Shown: positions 12,166 to 24,339 of the stretch, piece by piece
Numbering within the stretch: the first letter of the stretch is position 1
How the letters are laid out: every line of letters starts with the position of its first letter
From: Dermacentor variabilis
Lineage: Eukaryota > Arthropoda > Arachnida > Ixodida > Ixodidae
Length of the DNA stretch: 64,000 nucleotides
NCBI RefSeq assembly: GCF_050947875.1
Contig: NC_134569.1
Location: 14,649,131 to 14,713,130 of the forward strand
Direction of reading: 5' to 3'
Translations under genes and position numbers: made by a program
The notes under the pieces: generated by a model
Databases searched by the model: none
What the model was told of the DNA's origin: nothing
The model's input: only the letters and a program-made list of their open reading frames with translations

Positions 12166-14758
12166 AAAACCAAAATACTACTGCGCCGACTTCGGTTTTC
12201 GTAGTCTGCTAGCTTTCTGGTTTGTTGCTGCACGATATGTTTTAGATTTTCGATTCGCTTGCTCATTTCCCGGATTACTGTAATATATTGCTCGTTCTGT
12301 CAACACTGGCAAAGAATAATACGCGAAGGACAGTCGCGCCACGTTGACACCGCGGCGCTGCCCTTTGGATGTGTGGCTCGCGGCAGCCGAATAGCGTGGT
12401 GGCGGGACTTGGATCTTTGAGGCATTTCGCTTATTGGTGGTCGACTCGGCACTCACGCTCCGCGGAGGTGGGGGGGCGGGGGGGTGAGCTAGGCGCTGTC
12501 CGCTTAGTTTCGCACCAGTGTCGCGCATATATCCGTATGGCGTTATTGAATTACCAGCGCGAGACACTGCCGAGATAAAGAAAGGGAAAGAAATACGAGA
12601 AAAAGGAAAGACCGATGTTGAGTGGGGAATAATGGGGTCACAGGCGCGCACGACATTCGCATCGCGGCACCTCGTTTACCTTCCCGCCGTATGACGGCGC
12701 TCGCGCGTACGCGTACAGTGTGCTGCAGCTGAGGCACGCGCTAAATTACGTCCCGGCTGCGTGCAGCTTCTCTTGATTGCGACCGTGCACGCATCCGGCA
12801 CAGTATGCATGTGAGGAGCTTCCTCGCGTACGCATCTGTGGAGAGGAGAAATAATCTTTTTTTGTGTACATCTTCGGAAACCTGCGCGTCGCGGGACGGA
12901 TCGACGCCCTTCGGAACGGGGACAAGGAGCCGCGCGCGCCGCCTGTCTAATTGCGGACACACCGAGCGCACACAGCGCCCCAGTGCGCGACACGGCGCGC
13001 CCGCTTCCACCGTGCGCGGTGTTATAAACGAACAGCGCGTGGCATCGTCCATCGTTGTCGCCAGGCTGCCTGTATGCGTATAGCGGTGCCATTGGATTTC
13101 GTGTGTTGAGGTCACAGCGGCGTGCATACTGTTCGTTGCCGCGCATTGATTGATGTACGTAGTTTTGCGGACGAAATCTACGCCTCTATCTGCGTGCGCC
13201 ATTCGCGGGCATACGTGTTTTTCCTTTGCACAGCTATATAGACTCGAGTTCTGAAAGCAAAGGTGCTATTGTTCTTTCACCGGTGGCCCCGCACCATCCC
13301 TGGCACCGTTCATAACTAAGAGATAGCAGCAGATGAACTCGCGTTTATTTGGACTCCTTTTATGTAGGACCGAGATAAATTATGACTGCGCTCTATCGAC
13401 AAACACTGTGGTGGTCGAATTAAGGGTGGTACGCTTGCGTTGTGCATTAAAGGTGCTTCCGGGCGTATGCCATTATCGCCTAGATCAGCCAATTAATCGC
13501 CGGCCAATAATATTCAATGCATTTTACTCAACCCAATGCTTTCGACCGAGGCAAATCCTTGCGCGTTAATGGTTGTGTGCACGAAATGATCCGCGACGGC
13601 GTTCCGCCGTTCTTCGAGGGCATGCATGTAAGTTTCATCTAAGTCGGGATTTGTTATTTGCAATACATTTCAACCTAGCTTTCTCGAATCCAGGGCTAAG
13701 CCGTCCGCGTCGTGTGCGAGCGAAGAGTCATAAAGTCGGGCTCTTTTATGGTGATGCGGTAAAGAAACGGTAACGTAGATGGCCGAATGTTACTCGCATG
13801 GTAAACGAGCGCTGAATCTGTATAGCGCTACAACTGGCTCCCTTCGCACGCTCGGCGTAACGCATTACGAACTCCGTCCGCATATAACCCTTGCGGGCGC
13901 AGCATTCGGGGCCAAAGATGAGTTAATTCAATTTTAAGGGGATCGCTTGTGTTGCCCCGTCCCTCCCGCCGCCATTGTAGGTTTGCGGCGCGCTCGCGCT
14001 CCGAAGGACACGTTTCGCGCCGTTAATTGTTCGGGCCGTTGGCGCGCCTCTCGAGCGGCGAAGATGTAGCGAGCGCTTTTACGAGCGCGCGGCGCTCTGC
14101 TCCGCGACAAAGAGAGCGGAGTCTGCGCTCAGACAGTGGGCCACGCCGCGCTAGCTGTCACCCTTTACTTGATTGAGTGCTTCTCGCGCGCCGGCGTGTG
14201 CGACGCACCTGCGCCTTATAAAGTTGCGTTGTCAACTTAGCGTGACGTCTCCCCGAATGCTCGCGCTTGCCGTCTCTTCACCACGACGAAATTTGCTTTT
14301 CTACGGGCTGTTGTATCTCGATGGGTGTCATCGGAACGCCCATTCAGGGCAGACGAGGCGAAGTTATATACGGAAAAGTTGCTGTGTCAGCGTCTCTCAC
14401 GAAGCTGTGCAGAGCCAGCTGGTGTTTATGCAGAACTTGGCGCGTATATGTTTTGTTCCTTTCGTTGTATATTCTGAAGTATGTATGTACACAGCCTGTT
14501 CTTCGGATTGTTCACCAGAAATGTAGTGTGGACGTTTTCGCTGCCAGTCTTTTCCACGGAAGGCACTTGTAGATATGACGTGCTTACCAAAAAGCACCAC
14601 CTCTCTCGCTTGACGTGTGGTTGATGATTAGTCGGGTTCGACTCTCTGCGATGCCGTGATGCACCAAAGCGCGCCTGGCCTGACCCCGTGTTTCGCCTCT
14701 TCGCGTACGTCGCTTGTGTTGCATGTCCAGTTGCCTCCACCAGTGACTCCCAACCCAC
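12166..14758. other. Unrecognised sequence with CpG-rich core
   Basis: No gene found. Around 13930-14160 the sequence is strongly CpG-rich, followed by a TATAAAG at 14216-14222. This could be promoter-like, but no downstream coding exon with recognisable content follows, so I do not call a promoter. Confidence 0.4.
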
Positions 14759-14761
14759 TAA

Positions 14762-15395
14762 AGGCGTGTTCACAGTGGCGGGAAAACGAGCAACGCAGAA
14801 CGTTTTCCGCACGCCGCTTCGCGCACAAACCGGTTTTTCTCCCGCAGACAGGCTGCTGTGCCGTCCCGCAAAGCGATGGGTCCGGTAGCTATTTTTCCCG
14901 CGCCGCTGACGAGAACAGCCAATGGGGGCCGACCGTGAACCGTGACGTCGGTCCCAGTTCAGTGACCCCGTCGGCGGAGGCTGCGCGCGTGCTGCGGGAC
15001 ACTCGGCGGTTGCTTTGCCAGCATGAACATGCAACTTGAGGCGACGTTGCAGAAGCAGCGAACAAGCAAGTATGAGTACGTTTACCGTAGCCAACAGCTC
15101 ATCGTTCGAACCAGCCATCCTCGTGACAAAAAGGGCGACGGGAGGAGAGCTAGCAGCCGATCAAGACGACGACGCGGGAAAAGAGCGCGCTTTCCAGTCT
15201 TCTCTGGTGTCACGTGACTATCCCCTTCTCTCTCTGCTCGTAGGGTCCTCCCTCAACGCCTCCTCTCTCTACATTCCAAGACAACCGCAGTGAGAAAACG
15301 CGCGCAGTGTGAGCGTCATTCGGAGGAGCTGCGACGCGGCGTTGGCGTTGACGCTGTGCCGCTGCGGGAAGTCTCCCGCTAGTGTGAGCGCGCCT
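14762..15395. mobile_element. Harbinger-like MITE, 634 bp, TAA target duplication
   Basis: The left end (AGGCGTGTTCACAGTGGCGG) and the reverse complement of the right end (AGGCGCGCTCACACTAGCGG) match at 16 of 20 positions. Both sides are flanked by TAA (14759-14761 and 15396-15398). A three-base TWA-type duplication is characteristic of PIF/Harbinger elements. The interior is GC-rich with no transposase, so this is a non-autonomous copy. Superfamily assignment rests on the 3-bp duplication only. Confidence 0.7.
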
Positions 15396-15699
15396 TAACC
15401 GTCCCTTTCTCGTTATTCTCCCAAAGCGGCAACGGAAGGTGTCAACACCACGTAAACTCTTCAAGACGCGTCTCAGACGTCTTCGCCTTCGCAGACGACC
15501 CTGTCCTTGCAGGCCCAGTTCTACTTCGCCGGGACATTTTCTCATTCCTGCGGCTGATCTTAGATAGTGTGCTACCGCCTTTATAGGTCCACTTTGTTTT
15601 CTGGACTTCGGTTTGCCCCCGTTCCCCATTTTTTCTTCTTTCCTTACACGTTTAATTGTCCTCTCTTTTTATAAATCCATCTCGGTCTTCGATTACTTG

Positions 15700-15939
15700 C
15701 CCCGGTGGCTTAATGGCTATGGCGCTGCTCTGCTAAACACGAAGTCTCGGGTTCGCTTCCCGACGGCAGTCCGATGGGGTCGAAGTACAAGAACGCCCGT
15801 GTGCTTAGTTGGATTGAGGTGCACGTTACAAAGAACGCCAGGTGGTCAAGATTATAATCCGGAGTCCCCCACTACGGCGTGCCTCATAATCAGAGCATGG
15901 TTCTGACACGTATAAAATCCCAGAATATAATTTAATTTT
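15700..15939 (+). mobile_element. Ruka-type tRNA-derived SINE
   Basis: A tRNA-like head has an A-box-like block (GTGGCTTAATGGCTATGG) and a B-box-like block (GGGTTCGCTTCCCGAC). It is followed by the conserved SINE body (GTGCACGTTA, then CCACTACGGCGTGCCTCATA). It is flanked by an imperfect target duplication, 15684-15699 and 15940-15954 (GGTCTTC-A/G-ATT-CTTG). The copy is diverged from the better preserved ones at 34935-35174 and 48730-48970. Confidence 0.88.
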
Positions 15940-15954
15940 GGTCTTCAATTCTTG

Positions 15955-16985
15955 GAACTTTGGAGCCACGACCGCTACCTCGTTCGTATACCTCGGGCAC
16001 GATTACTACTTCCCGCACGGATGAAGGGAGAAGCATTTTTGGCCTCTGCCATCGCTTGCCTCGGCGGTGGTCACGTGCTTCCCTTCTCAACAACGTTGCC
16101 TCGTGCGCCGGCTGTCCGTCATACTCGCCTGGACTTCTCCTGGGGCAAGCTGTCGTCTTCTGGCGCCCAAGTATCTCGAGAGAAGAAGAATGGAGAGAGT
16201 GAAGGACAAAGACCGTGACGACAGGGGCACTTCCCCTGTCAGCTGGCTGTGAGCGATGGGCTGCTGTAGAGTCTGATTAATTCGCACCGTGAAACACATA
16301 TTGCTTATGCATGCGGCGGCGCTCATAATGCGATACAGAGCACTTCTCATTCTCCATCTTCTTCTCAGGCACGGTGTATTCGCGCATACGTGCATCACTC
16401 CGCACGTTATAAGAACCCGCTGTTCTCTTTCATCGCGTCGTATACCTCCCACATTGCACCACGCATATACACGTTACGCAACAGACTCACGAACTACAAT
16501 GCCCGCACCTTCCGTTCCTTCTTTCTTCCTCACAGTGCTTTGCGGGCACCCGCAATTTCAAGCATGCACAAGTCGTTTTGCGTTTCTTGAAGCGCCTTCG
16601 GGGTGTCGGAGTGCACGCTTGCTATCGTGCGCAGGAAGTATATTACCGGCCGTTCTCCGCCTGCCTGTCCAAAGTTCACGCTGGAGTTTAGCTTGGCGTG
16701 ATCACGGTTTCATACGCCTCCTGCACGTCCTCGTGGGAGGTCGCACGCAGGATATGCGACTGGCACCACATTTACTACATGACTGTGTGTATAGCGTAGA
16801 AGGTTGTCTCGTAGCGTTACGAGTTCGTGACTCGAAACCCGTAATACGCGTGGAGCCTTGCCACGCTGGAAGAAGGTGATGATTATACGTCCTTTGCTGC
16901 AATGCAGGTGTTTTGTTCGTATGAGCTGTACGCACGACCCCGCGGTAGATTAGGTCTCTCTCTCTCCCTCGTATTCTCTCTCTCT
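15955..16985. other. No recognised feature
   Basis: Open frames in this stretch have no recognisable motif. No repeat family is identified. Confidence 0.4.
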
Positions 16986-16986
16986 G

Positions 16987-16990
<4 letters not shown>

Positions 16991-17051
<61 letters not shown>
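16991..17051. repeat. (TAA)n microsatellite at a LINE 3' end
   Basis: About 20 TAA units directly abut the 3' end of the minus-strand LINE, where such trimer tails normally lie. Confidence 0.95.
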
Positions 17052-17055
<4 letters not shown>

Positions 17056-17740
17056 TATTGATGACGAGAATCATACAATGGAAGAATCGGGCCTGCCAAA
17101 GCCGCAGTGGGCTTGAACGGCAGTGACTGGCAGACAGCGACAGAGCCATCAGTAACAGGTTATTAGATTGTAGACAACAGTGAGAAAAAAACACACACAC
17201 ATGACAGGCTTCCGATCACGCATTAATGTGTCTAAGAGCCTTTCTGAGACCATATTTCGTCTTCACATCTTGTATGCTTTGGGGAAGTAAATTAAACATT
17301 GCTGGGACATAATAGTTACGGAGTCTTCGACCATATCTCGTCTTACAGCGGGGTGCAACATACGGATTCTTTGGTCTCAGGCAACGAACAGGCACATAAG
17401 GAATTTTATACTGGCTTATCCAAAAAAGCTTTAAGACAACATTTTATAGCAGCAAGGAATTGAAATCAGGTAAAGACAAAGTTTTGAACACATCAAATTT
17501 GGGGGGGGGGGGGACATCATAAGCAACATGCTTCAGAATGCCACGAAGGACGGAGTTGACCCGGTTTACCAAATGTTGAGCGCCATGACCATACATATAC
17601 ATATCCCATACCGGATTACACTGTAGCATAAGGCATGTACTACAAGCTTTCGGACAGACAATGGCATGTAAAATTTAATATTATACAGAACACAAGACAC
17701 TGCGCGAAGTTTTTGACAAATATATGCGAAATGATGTGTG
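17052..17740 (-). mobile_element. Jockey/CR1-like LINE, 3'-end fragment
   Basis: On the minus strand, broken frames read as the C-terminal tail of a LINE RT: a block near 17740-17600 (LRAVSCVLYNIKFYMPLSVRKLV, then SVIRYGI) leads into LVNRVNSVLRGILKHVAY and, further on, RYGRRLRNYYVPAMFNLLPQS near 17340-17270. Stops and frame changes interrupt it. The catalytic RT core is missing. A G-run at 17503-17514 adds to the frame damage. It abuts the inverted-repeat element that carries the 78-bp array. Confidence 0.75.
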
Positions 17741-17790
17741 TGTGTGTGTGTCTGAACAAAAAGAAAGGGAACCGAAGAGCCCGATCTTTT

Positions 17791-17881
17791 ATTAATCATA
17801 TCATAAGAAACCAACAGAGACACCAAGTACAACATAGGTGAAATGACTTGTAGTTGCTAATTGAGTTAAAAAATGATAAAT
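17791..17881 (+). repeat. Left inverted arm of the array-bearing element
   Basis: This 91-bp segment pairs with the reverse complement of 22418-22511, roughly 80% identical by eye (shared blocks ATCATAAGAA, AGACACCAAG, AATTGAGTTAAA, AAATGATA). A related copy occurs at 11690-11780. No clear target-site duplication was found outside the arms. Confidence 0.75.
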
Positions 17882-18000
17882 CGTCTTCGCAGGCGCAATG
17901 CGAAGACGTGGGTTTGTATCCCACCTGCGGCCAGTTGTTTTTACAGCGGAGCTGTTAAAGGCTATTTCTCCCAGGATCGTGTCCGTGTGTAGACACAAAA
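17882..18000 (+). repeat. tRNA-like segment between left arm and tandem array
   Basis: The segment contains GTGGGTTTGTATCCCACC, which resembles a pol III B box with its flanking stem, and the palindromic pair GTCTTCGC/GCGAAGAC around it. No convincing A box is seen, so it is not a tRNA gene. It may be a degenerate internal promoter of the repeat family. Confidence 0.4.
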
Positions 18001-21000
18001 CTCCCCGCACGTGGGCCGATCCCGAAGTTAGTGCAATAAGGGGCCGATCCGCGGCGGAGGTGAAGCAGGCGTTAAGCACTCCCCGCACGTGGGCCGATCC
18101 CGAAGTTAGTGCAATAAGGGGCCGATCCGCGGCGGAGGTGAAGCAGGCGTTAAGCACTCCCCGCACGTGGGCCGATCCCGAAGTTAGTGCAATAAGGGGC
18201 CGATCCGCGGCGGAGGTGAAGCAGGCGTTAAGCACTCCCCGCACGTGGGCCGATACCGAAGTTAGTGCAATAAGGGGCCGATCCGCGGCGGAGGTGAAGC
18301 AGGCGTTAAGCACTCCCCGCACGTGGGCCGATCCCGAAGTTAGTGCAATAAGGGGCCGATCCGCGGCGGAGGTGAAGCAGGCGTTAAGCACTCCCCGCAC
18401 GTGGGCCGATCCCGAAGTTAGTGCAATAAGGGGCCGATCCGCGGCGGAGGTGAAGCAGGCGTTAAGCACTCCCCGCACGTGGGCCGATCCCGAAGTTAGT
18501 GCAATAAGGGGCCGATCCGCGGCGGAGGTGAAGCAGGCGTTAAGCACTCCCCGCACGTGGGCCGATCCCGAAGTTAGTGCAATAAGGGGCCGATCCGCGG
18601 CGGAGGTGAAGCAGGCGTTAAGCACTCCCCGCACGTGGGCCGATCCCGAAGTTAGTGCAATAAGGGGCCGATCCGCGGCGGAGGTGAAGCAGGCGTTAAG
18701 CACTCCCCGCACGTGGGCCGATCCCGAAGTTAGTGCAATAAGGGGCCGATCCGCGGCGGAGGTGAAGCAGGCGTTAAGCACTCCCCGCACGTGGGCCGAT
18801 CCCGAAGTTAGTGCAATAAGGGGCCGATCCGCGGCGGAGGTGAAGCAGGCGTTAAGCACTCCCCGCACGTGGGCCGATCCCGAAGTTAGTGCAATAAGGG
18901 GCCGATCCGCGGCGGAGGTGAAGCAGGCGTTAAGCACTCCCCGCACGTGGGCCGATCCCGAAGTTAGTGCAATAAGGGGCCGATCCGCGGCGGAGGTGAA
19001 GCAGGCGTTAAGCACTCCCCGCACGTGGGCCGATCCCGAAGTTAGTGCAATAAGGGGCCGATCCGCGGCGGAGGTGAAGCAGGCGTTAAGCACTCCCCGC
19101 ACGTGGGCCGATCCCGAAGTTAGTGCAATAAGGGGCCGATCCGCGGCGGAGGTGAAGCAGGCGTTAAGCACTCCCCGCACGTGGGCCGATCCCGAAGTTA
19201 GTGCAATAAGGGGCCGATCCGCGGCGGAGGTGAAGCAGGCGTTAAGCACTCCCCGCACGTGGGCCGATACCGAAGTTAGTGCAATAAGGGGCCGATCCGC
19301 GGCGGAGGTGAAGCAGGCGTTAAGCACTCCCCGCACGTGGGCCGATCCCGAAGTTAGTGCAATAAGGGGCCGATCCGCGGCGGAGGTGAAGCAGGCGTTA
19401 AGCACTCCCCGCACGTGGGCCGATACCGAAGTTAGTGCAATAAGGGGCCGATCCGCGGCGGAGGTGAAGCAGGCGTTAAGCACTCCCCGCACTTGGGCCG
19501 ATCCCGAAGATAGTGCAATACGGGGCCGAACCGCGGCGGAGGTGAAGCAGGCGTTAAGCACTCCCCGCACGTGGGCCGATCCCGAAGTTAGTGCAATAAG
19601 GGGCCGAACCGCGGCGGAGGTGAAGCAGGCGTTAAGCACTCCCCGCACTTGGGCCGATCCCGAAGTTAGTGCAATACGGGGCCGAACCGCGGCGGAGGTG
19701 AAGCAGGCGTTAAGCACTCCCCGCACGTGGGCCGATACCGAAGTTAGTGCAATAAGGGGCCGATCCGCGGCGGAGGTGAAGCAGGCGTTAAGCACTCCCC
19801 GCACTTGGGCCGATCCCGAAGATAGTGCAATACGGGGCCGAACCGCGGCGGAGGTGAAGCAGGCGTTAAGCACTCCCCGCACGTGGGCCGATCCCGAAGT
19901 TAGTGCAATAAGGGGCCGAACCGCGGCGGAGGTGAAGCAGGCGTTAAGCACTCCCCGCACTTGGGCCGATCCCGAAGATAGTGCAATACGGGGCCGAACC
20001 GCGGCGGAGGCGAAGCAGGCGTTGAAGCAGGCGTTAAGCACTCCCCGCACGTGGGCCGATCCCGAAGTTAGTGCAATACGGGGCCGAACCGCGGCGGAGG
20101 CGAAGCAGGCGTTAAGCACTCCCCGCACTTGGGCCGATCCCGAAGTTAGTGCAATACGGGGCCGAACCGCGGCGGAGGCGAAGCAGGCGTTGAAGCAGGC
20201 GTTAAGCACTCCCCGCACGTGGGCCGATCCCGAAGTTAGTGCAATACGGGGCCGAACCGCGGCGGAGGTGAAGCAGGCGTTAAGCACTCCCCGCACGTGG
20301 GCCGATCCCGAAGTTAGTGCAATAAGGGGCCGATCCGCGGCGGAGGTGAAGCAGGCGTTAAGCACTCCCCGCACTTGGGCCGATCCCGAAGATAGTGCAA
20401 TACGGGGCCGAACCGCGGCGGAGGTGAAGCAGGCGTTAAGCACTCCCCGCACTTGGGCCGATCCCGAAGATAGTGCAATACGGGGCCGAACCGCGGCGGA
20501 GGTGAAGCAGGCGTTAAGCACTCCCCGCACGTGGGCCGATCCCGAAGTTAGTGCAATAAGGGGCCGAACCGCGGCGGAGGTGAAGCAGGCGTTAAGCACT
20601 CCCCGCACTTGGGCCGATCCCGAAGATAGTGCAATACGGGGCCGAACCGCGGCGGAGGTGAAGCAGGCGTTAAGCACTCCCCGCACTTGGGCCGATCCCG
20701 AAGATAGTGCAATACGGGGCCGAACCGCGGCGGAGGTGAAGCAGGCGTTAAGCACTCCCCGCACTTGGGCCGATCCCGAAGATAGTGCAATAAGGGGCCG
20801 ATCCGCGGCGGAGGTGAAGCAGGCGTTAAGCACTCCCCGCACTTGGGCCGATCCCGAAGATAGTGCAATACGGGGCCGAACCGCGGCGGAGGTGAAGCAG
20901 GCGTTAAGCACTCCCCGCACTTGGGCCGATCCCGAAGATAGTGCAATACGGGGCCGAACCGCGGCGGAGGTGAAGCAGGCGTTAAGCACTCCCCGCACGT

Positions 21001-22318
21001 GGGCCGATCCCGAAGTTAGTGCAATAAGGGGCCGAACCGCGGCGGAGGTGAAGCAGGCGTTAAGCACTCCCCGCACTTGGGCCGATCCCGAAGATAGTGC
21101 AATACGGGGCCGAACCGCGGCGGAGGTGAAGCAGGCGTTAAGCACTCCCCGCACTTGGGCCGATCCCGAAGATAGTGCAATACGGGGCCGAACCGCGGCG
21201 GAGGTGAAGCAGGCGTTAAGCACTCCCCGCACGTGGGCCGATCCCGAAGTTAGTGCAATACGGGGCCGAACCGCGGCGGAGGCGAAGCAGGCGTTAAGCA
21301 CTCCCCGCACTTGGGCCGATCCCGAAGTTAGTGCAATACGGGGCCGAACCGCGGCGGAGGCGAAGCAGGCGTTGAAGCAGGCGTTAAGCACTCCCCGCAC
21401 TTGGGCGGATACCGAAGATAGTGCAATACGGGGCCGAACCGCGGCGGAGGTGAAGCAGGCGTTAAGCACTCCCCGCACGTGGGCCGATGCCGAAGTTAGT
21501 GCAATACGGGGCCGAACCGCGGCGGAGGTGAAGCAGGCGTTAAGCACTCCCCGCACGTGGGCCGATGCCGAAGTTAGTGCAATACGGGGCCGAACCGCGG
21601 CGGAGGTGAAGCAGGCGTTAAGCACTCCCCGCACTTGGGCGGACACCGAAGATAGTGCAATACGGGGCCGAACCGCGGCGGAGGTGAAGCAGGCGTTAAG
21701 CACTCCCCGCACGTGGGCCGATCCCGAAGTTAGTGCAATAAGGGGCCGAACCGCGGCGGAGGCGAAGCAGGCGTTGAAGCAGGCGTTAAGCACTCCCCGC
21801 ACTTGGGCGGATACCGAAGATAGTGCAATACGGGGCCGAACCGCGGCGGAGGTGAAGCAGGCGTTAAGCACTCCCCGCACGTGGGCCGATGCCGAAGTTA
21901 GTGCAATACGGGGCCGAACCGCGGCGGAGGTGAAGCAGGCGTTAAGCACTCCCCGCACTTGGGCGGACACCGAAGATAGTGCAATACGGGGCCGAACCGC
22001 GGCGGAGGTGAAGCAGGCGTTAAGCACTCCCCGCACGTGGGCCGATCCCGAAGTTAGTGCAATAAGGGGCCGATCCGCGGCGGAGGTGAAGCAGGCGCAC
22101 TCCCCGCACTTGGGCCGATCCCGAAGATAGTGCGATGCGGGGCCGAACCGCGGCGGAGGTGAACCAGGCGTTAAGCACTTCCCGCACTTGGCCCGATCCC
22201 GAAGTTGGTGCAATACGGGGCCGAACCGCGGCGGAGGTGAAGCAGGCGTTAAACATACGTGTGAGGCGGGCCGATCCCGAAGTTAGTGCCATGCCGGACC
22301 GACCCGCGGCGTAGGCAC
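18001..22318. repeat. 78-bp minisatellite array, 52 regular plus about 3 degenerate units
   Basis: The unit begins CTCCCCGCAC and contains GGGCCGAT, TTAGTGCAATA, CCGCGGCGGAGG and AAGCAGGCGTTAAG. Counting unit starts from 18001 to 22027 gives 52 full units, four of which carry a 12-bp insertion (a second GAAGCAGGCGTT) and are 90 bp. Three damaged units follow to about 22318. Because 78 is 26 codons and the unit lacks stops in one frame on each strand, both strands are open for more than 1400 codons. These frames are not evidence of proteins. Two main variants exist: G/T/A/T (CACGTGGG, GAAGTTAG, ATAAGG, GATCCG) and T/A/C/A (CACTTGGG, GAAGATAG, ATACGG, GAACCG). Confidence 0.98.
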
Positions 22319-22417
22319 AGTTCGCCGTTAAGGGCCCCACGTAGACAACTTCGCTGGTCATCCTTCTTCACAGAGTGGAAGGGCACTGAGTTTTTCTTCC
22401 ACTTTCATTTCCACGAA

Positions 22418-22511
22418 TGTATCATTTCTTTAACTCAATTGGTAAGTCGAAGTAATTTAGCTTATGTTGTCCTTGGTGTCTTTGTGTGTTGACTTCTTAT
22501 GATGTGATTAT
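22418..22511 (-). repeat. Right inverted arm of the array-bearing element
   Basis: Reverse-complement partner of 17791-17881. Just inside it, TTCCACTTTCATTTCCA (about 22397-22413) is shared with the tRNA-derived repeat at 49076-49190, showing that the arm belongs to a dispersed family. Confidence 0.75.
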
Positions 22512-24339
22512 ATTTAGAGAGACCGTCCCTGCGGTCGCCTGCTTTTCTCTGCCTCGTCGTCTTCTCATCCCGCGCCCGCAGTCCGAGACCCCGAGACCAA
22601 GTGCCGCTTTGTCTTCGTGGGAATCGTTACACTCGGCCACGCTCTTACTTGCCACGCGCGGAACAGGTGTCTGGTGGTTGTGAAAACCACAATCAACAAG
22701 ACTGGGAAGTGGAATTCGTCGTCACTGAGCCGTTCCGTGCGTGTGCAACCAACAGCTGCTCGGGCGGGCTGCTCTGAGTGCTGCGCTGTGGTCGCCGCAG
22801 CAGGTCTCGGAGATGATTAGCCCGTCGCTATTGGGAAAACAAGGCAGGAGATCCGTGACGCTGAACCGCTGTTTGTAGCACGGAACGTGTTTGGTTGCCT
22901 TGAAGCGTTTCAAATGATTCGCATCAACGTGGATGTTGTGGCTGTCCTTTAGGGAAATGGCGCGACCCATTCTGAGGGATCGGCCACGAATCAGGCGGTG
23001 AAAGATTATTATTGCAACTTTTTTTTTCTTAGAAGAAAATATGTTGAAACCGACCTGGTTCTATATTAATCGCGTATCGCATTGTGTTCCAGCCTTCTTT
23101 TTCTTTTTTGACATGAGTGATGCTGCGCGTGCTAATATTCGTCGGTTCTTACTTTCCCCCAAGCATTCCGTGAGTTATCCGGTAAAAGATATCACCAAGC
23201 GCTTATTTGTCTTTTACACTCTCAGCAGCGATAAATGGTGCTTACACTCCCTGCAGCCCTGTGAGATTCGCATAGGATTCGTGCGCGATCTTAGCGCCTA
23301 CCGTGTTTCGTAGTGAATCCATCGATGGCTGTAACGTCGTTATCGCTACCTGCTTGCCTGCCGCAGAGCAGCGAGTGGAAACACTCGGCGCGATCACGAG
23401 GACGCGCTGGCTGACCTAGCCCAACACGCATACCGTATCTGTCAGTACATAGCTAAAGCGCTGGATGACGTAGGCACGTGTCCTCTTTCTTCGTGTTTCG
23501 TCGTCTCGGCGTTCAAGTTTCCCCAATGATGAAGCACCAACTAGCTCAACTATCCATCATATTGTGTGACCCATAGCGTAACTTCGCCTGCCCAGCGCCT
23601 CACCCTGGTGCCGCCGCTCGTCGCCATCGCCCATACGACGTGCGTGCAGTGCTGCGGTGCCGGCACATTTCGCTTCGCCGTTGCCGCTGTGCTGCCGATC
23701 GTTTGTCGCAGCCGCGTTGAAGGGATCGAACTCCACCGTGAAAAAAATCGCCTCAATTAAACTCCAGTTTTTTTTTTTTTAATTTGGCATCGAAACTTCA
23801 GCGAAGGCTTGACGCGTCACGAATCTCACTGTATTCTTTTATTTATTTCTGTTTCTTTTGTGTTGGGCCCTTTCTGGCGCTGCGAAGGTTCTCGAAACTT
23901 GTTAAGTACAGTTGCTGGCTTTTTTAGAAGACGATGTAGTTAACGTTTACTAATAAGCGCGAACCTGAAAAGAAGCCGTCCACGACGTCTCGGCGAGCTG
24001 GAGCGGCGACTTCAACGCGGCATCGCCATCGTTCTTGCGTCTTCTCTGGCTTCGGTCTCACCTCCCTCGTTGTGGGCAAAAGCGGCTTCGAGCGTCTTTC
24101 AACGGCAGCCGCTACGCGTTAGTCGAGATCTGCACACATGACTTTCGTTCCGTGGCGAAGAAAGCAAGATTTTCTATGAAATTCCTGCCTACCACTTACC
24201 CCACTTTAGTCGTCAAAGGAAATAAAAGAAAATTAGGATAATCTTTCGTTTTGCTGCTACACGCTCACGGCAACGTATATGGCTCCCGACTATATCGGTG
24301 ACCCCTTTCTCTCTTTTTCTTGCCACGGAACTGTACACG
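22512..24339. other. No recognised feature
   Basis: No gene, RNA or named repeat recognised. Poly-T runs occur near 23019 and 23768. Confidence 0.4.

Noticed and set aside
14216..14222. TATAAAG as a gene promoter
   Set aside because: No recognisable coding exon, splice structure or start region follows.
17801..22213. Very long open frames on both strands (over 1400 codons each) read as repeat proteins
   Set aside because: They follow from a stop-free 78-bp unit repeated in phase. No start context, domain or codon evidence supports translation on either strand.
18001..22318. CRISPR array
   Set aside because: The 78-bp units are contiguous and nearly identical, with no spacers, in an animal-type genome.
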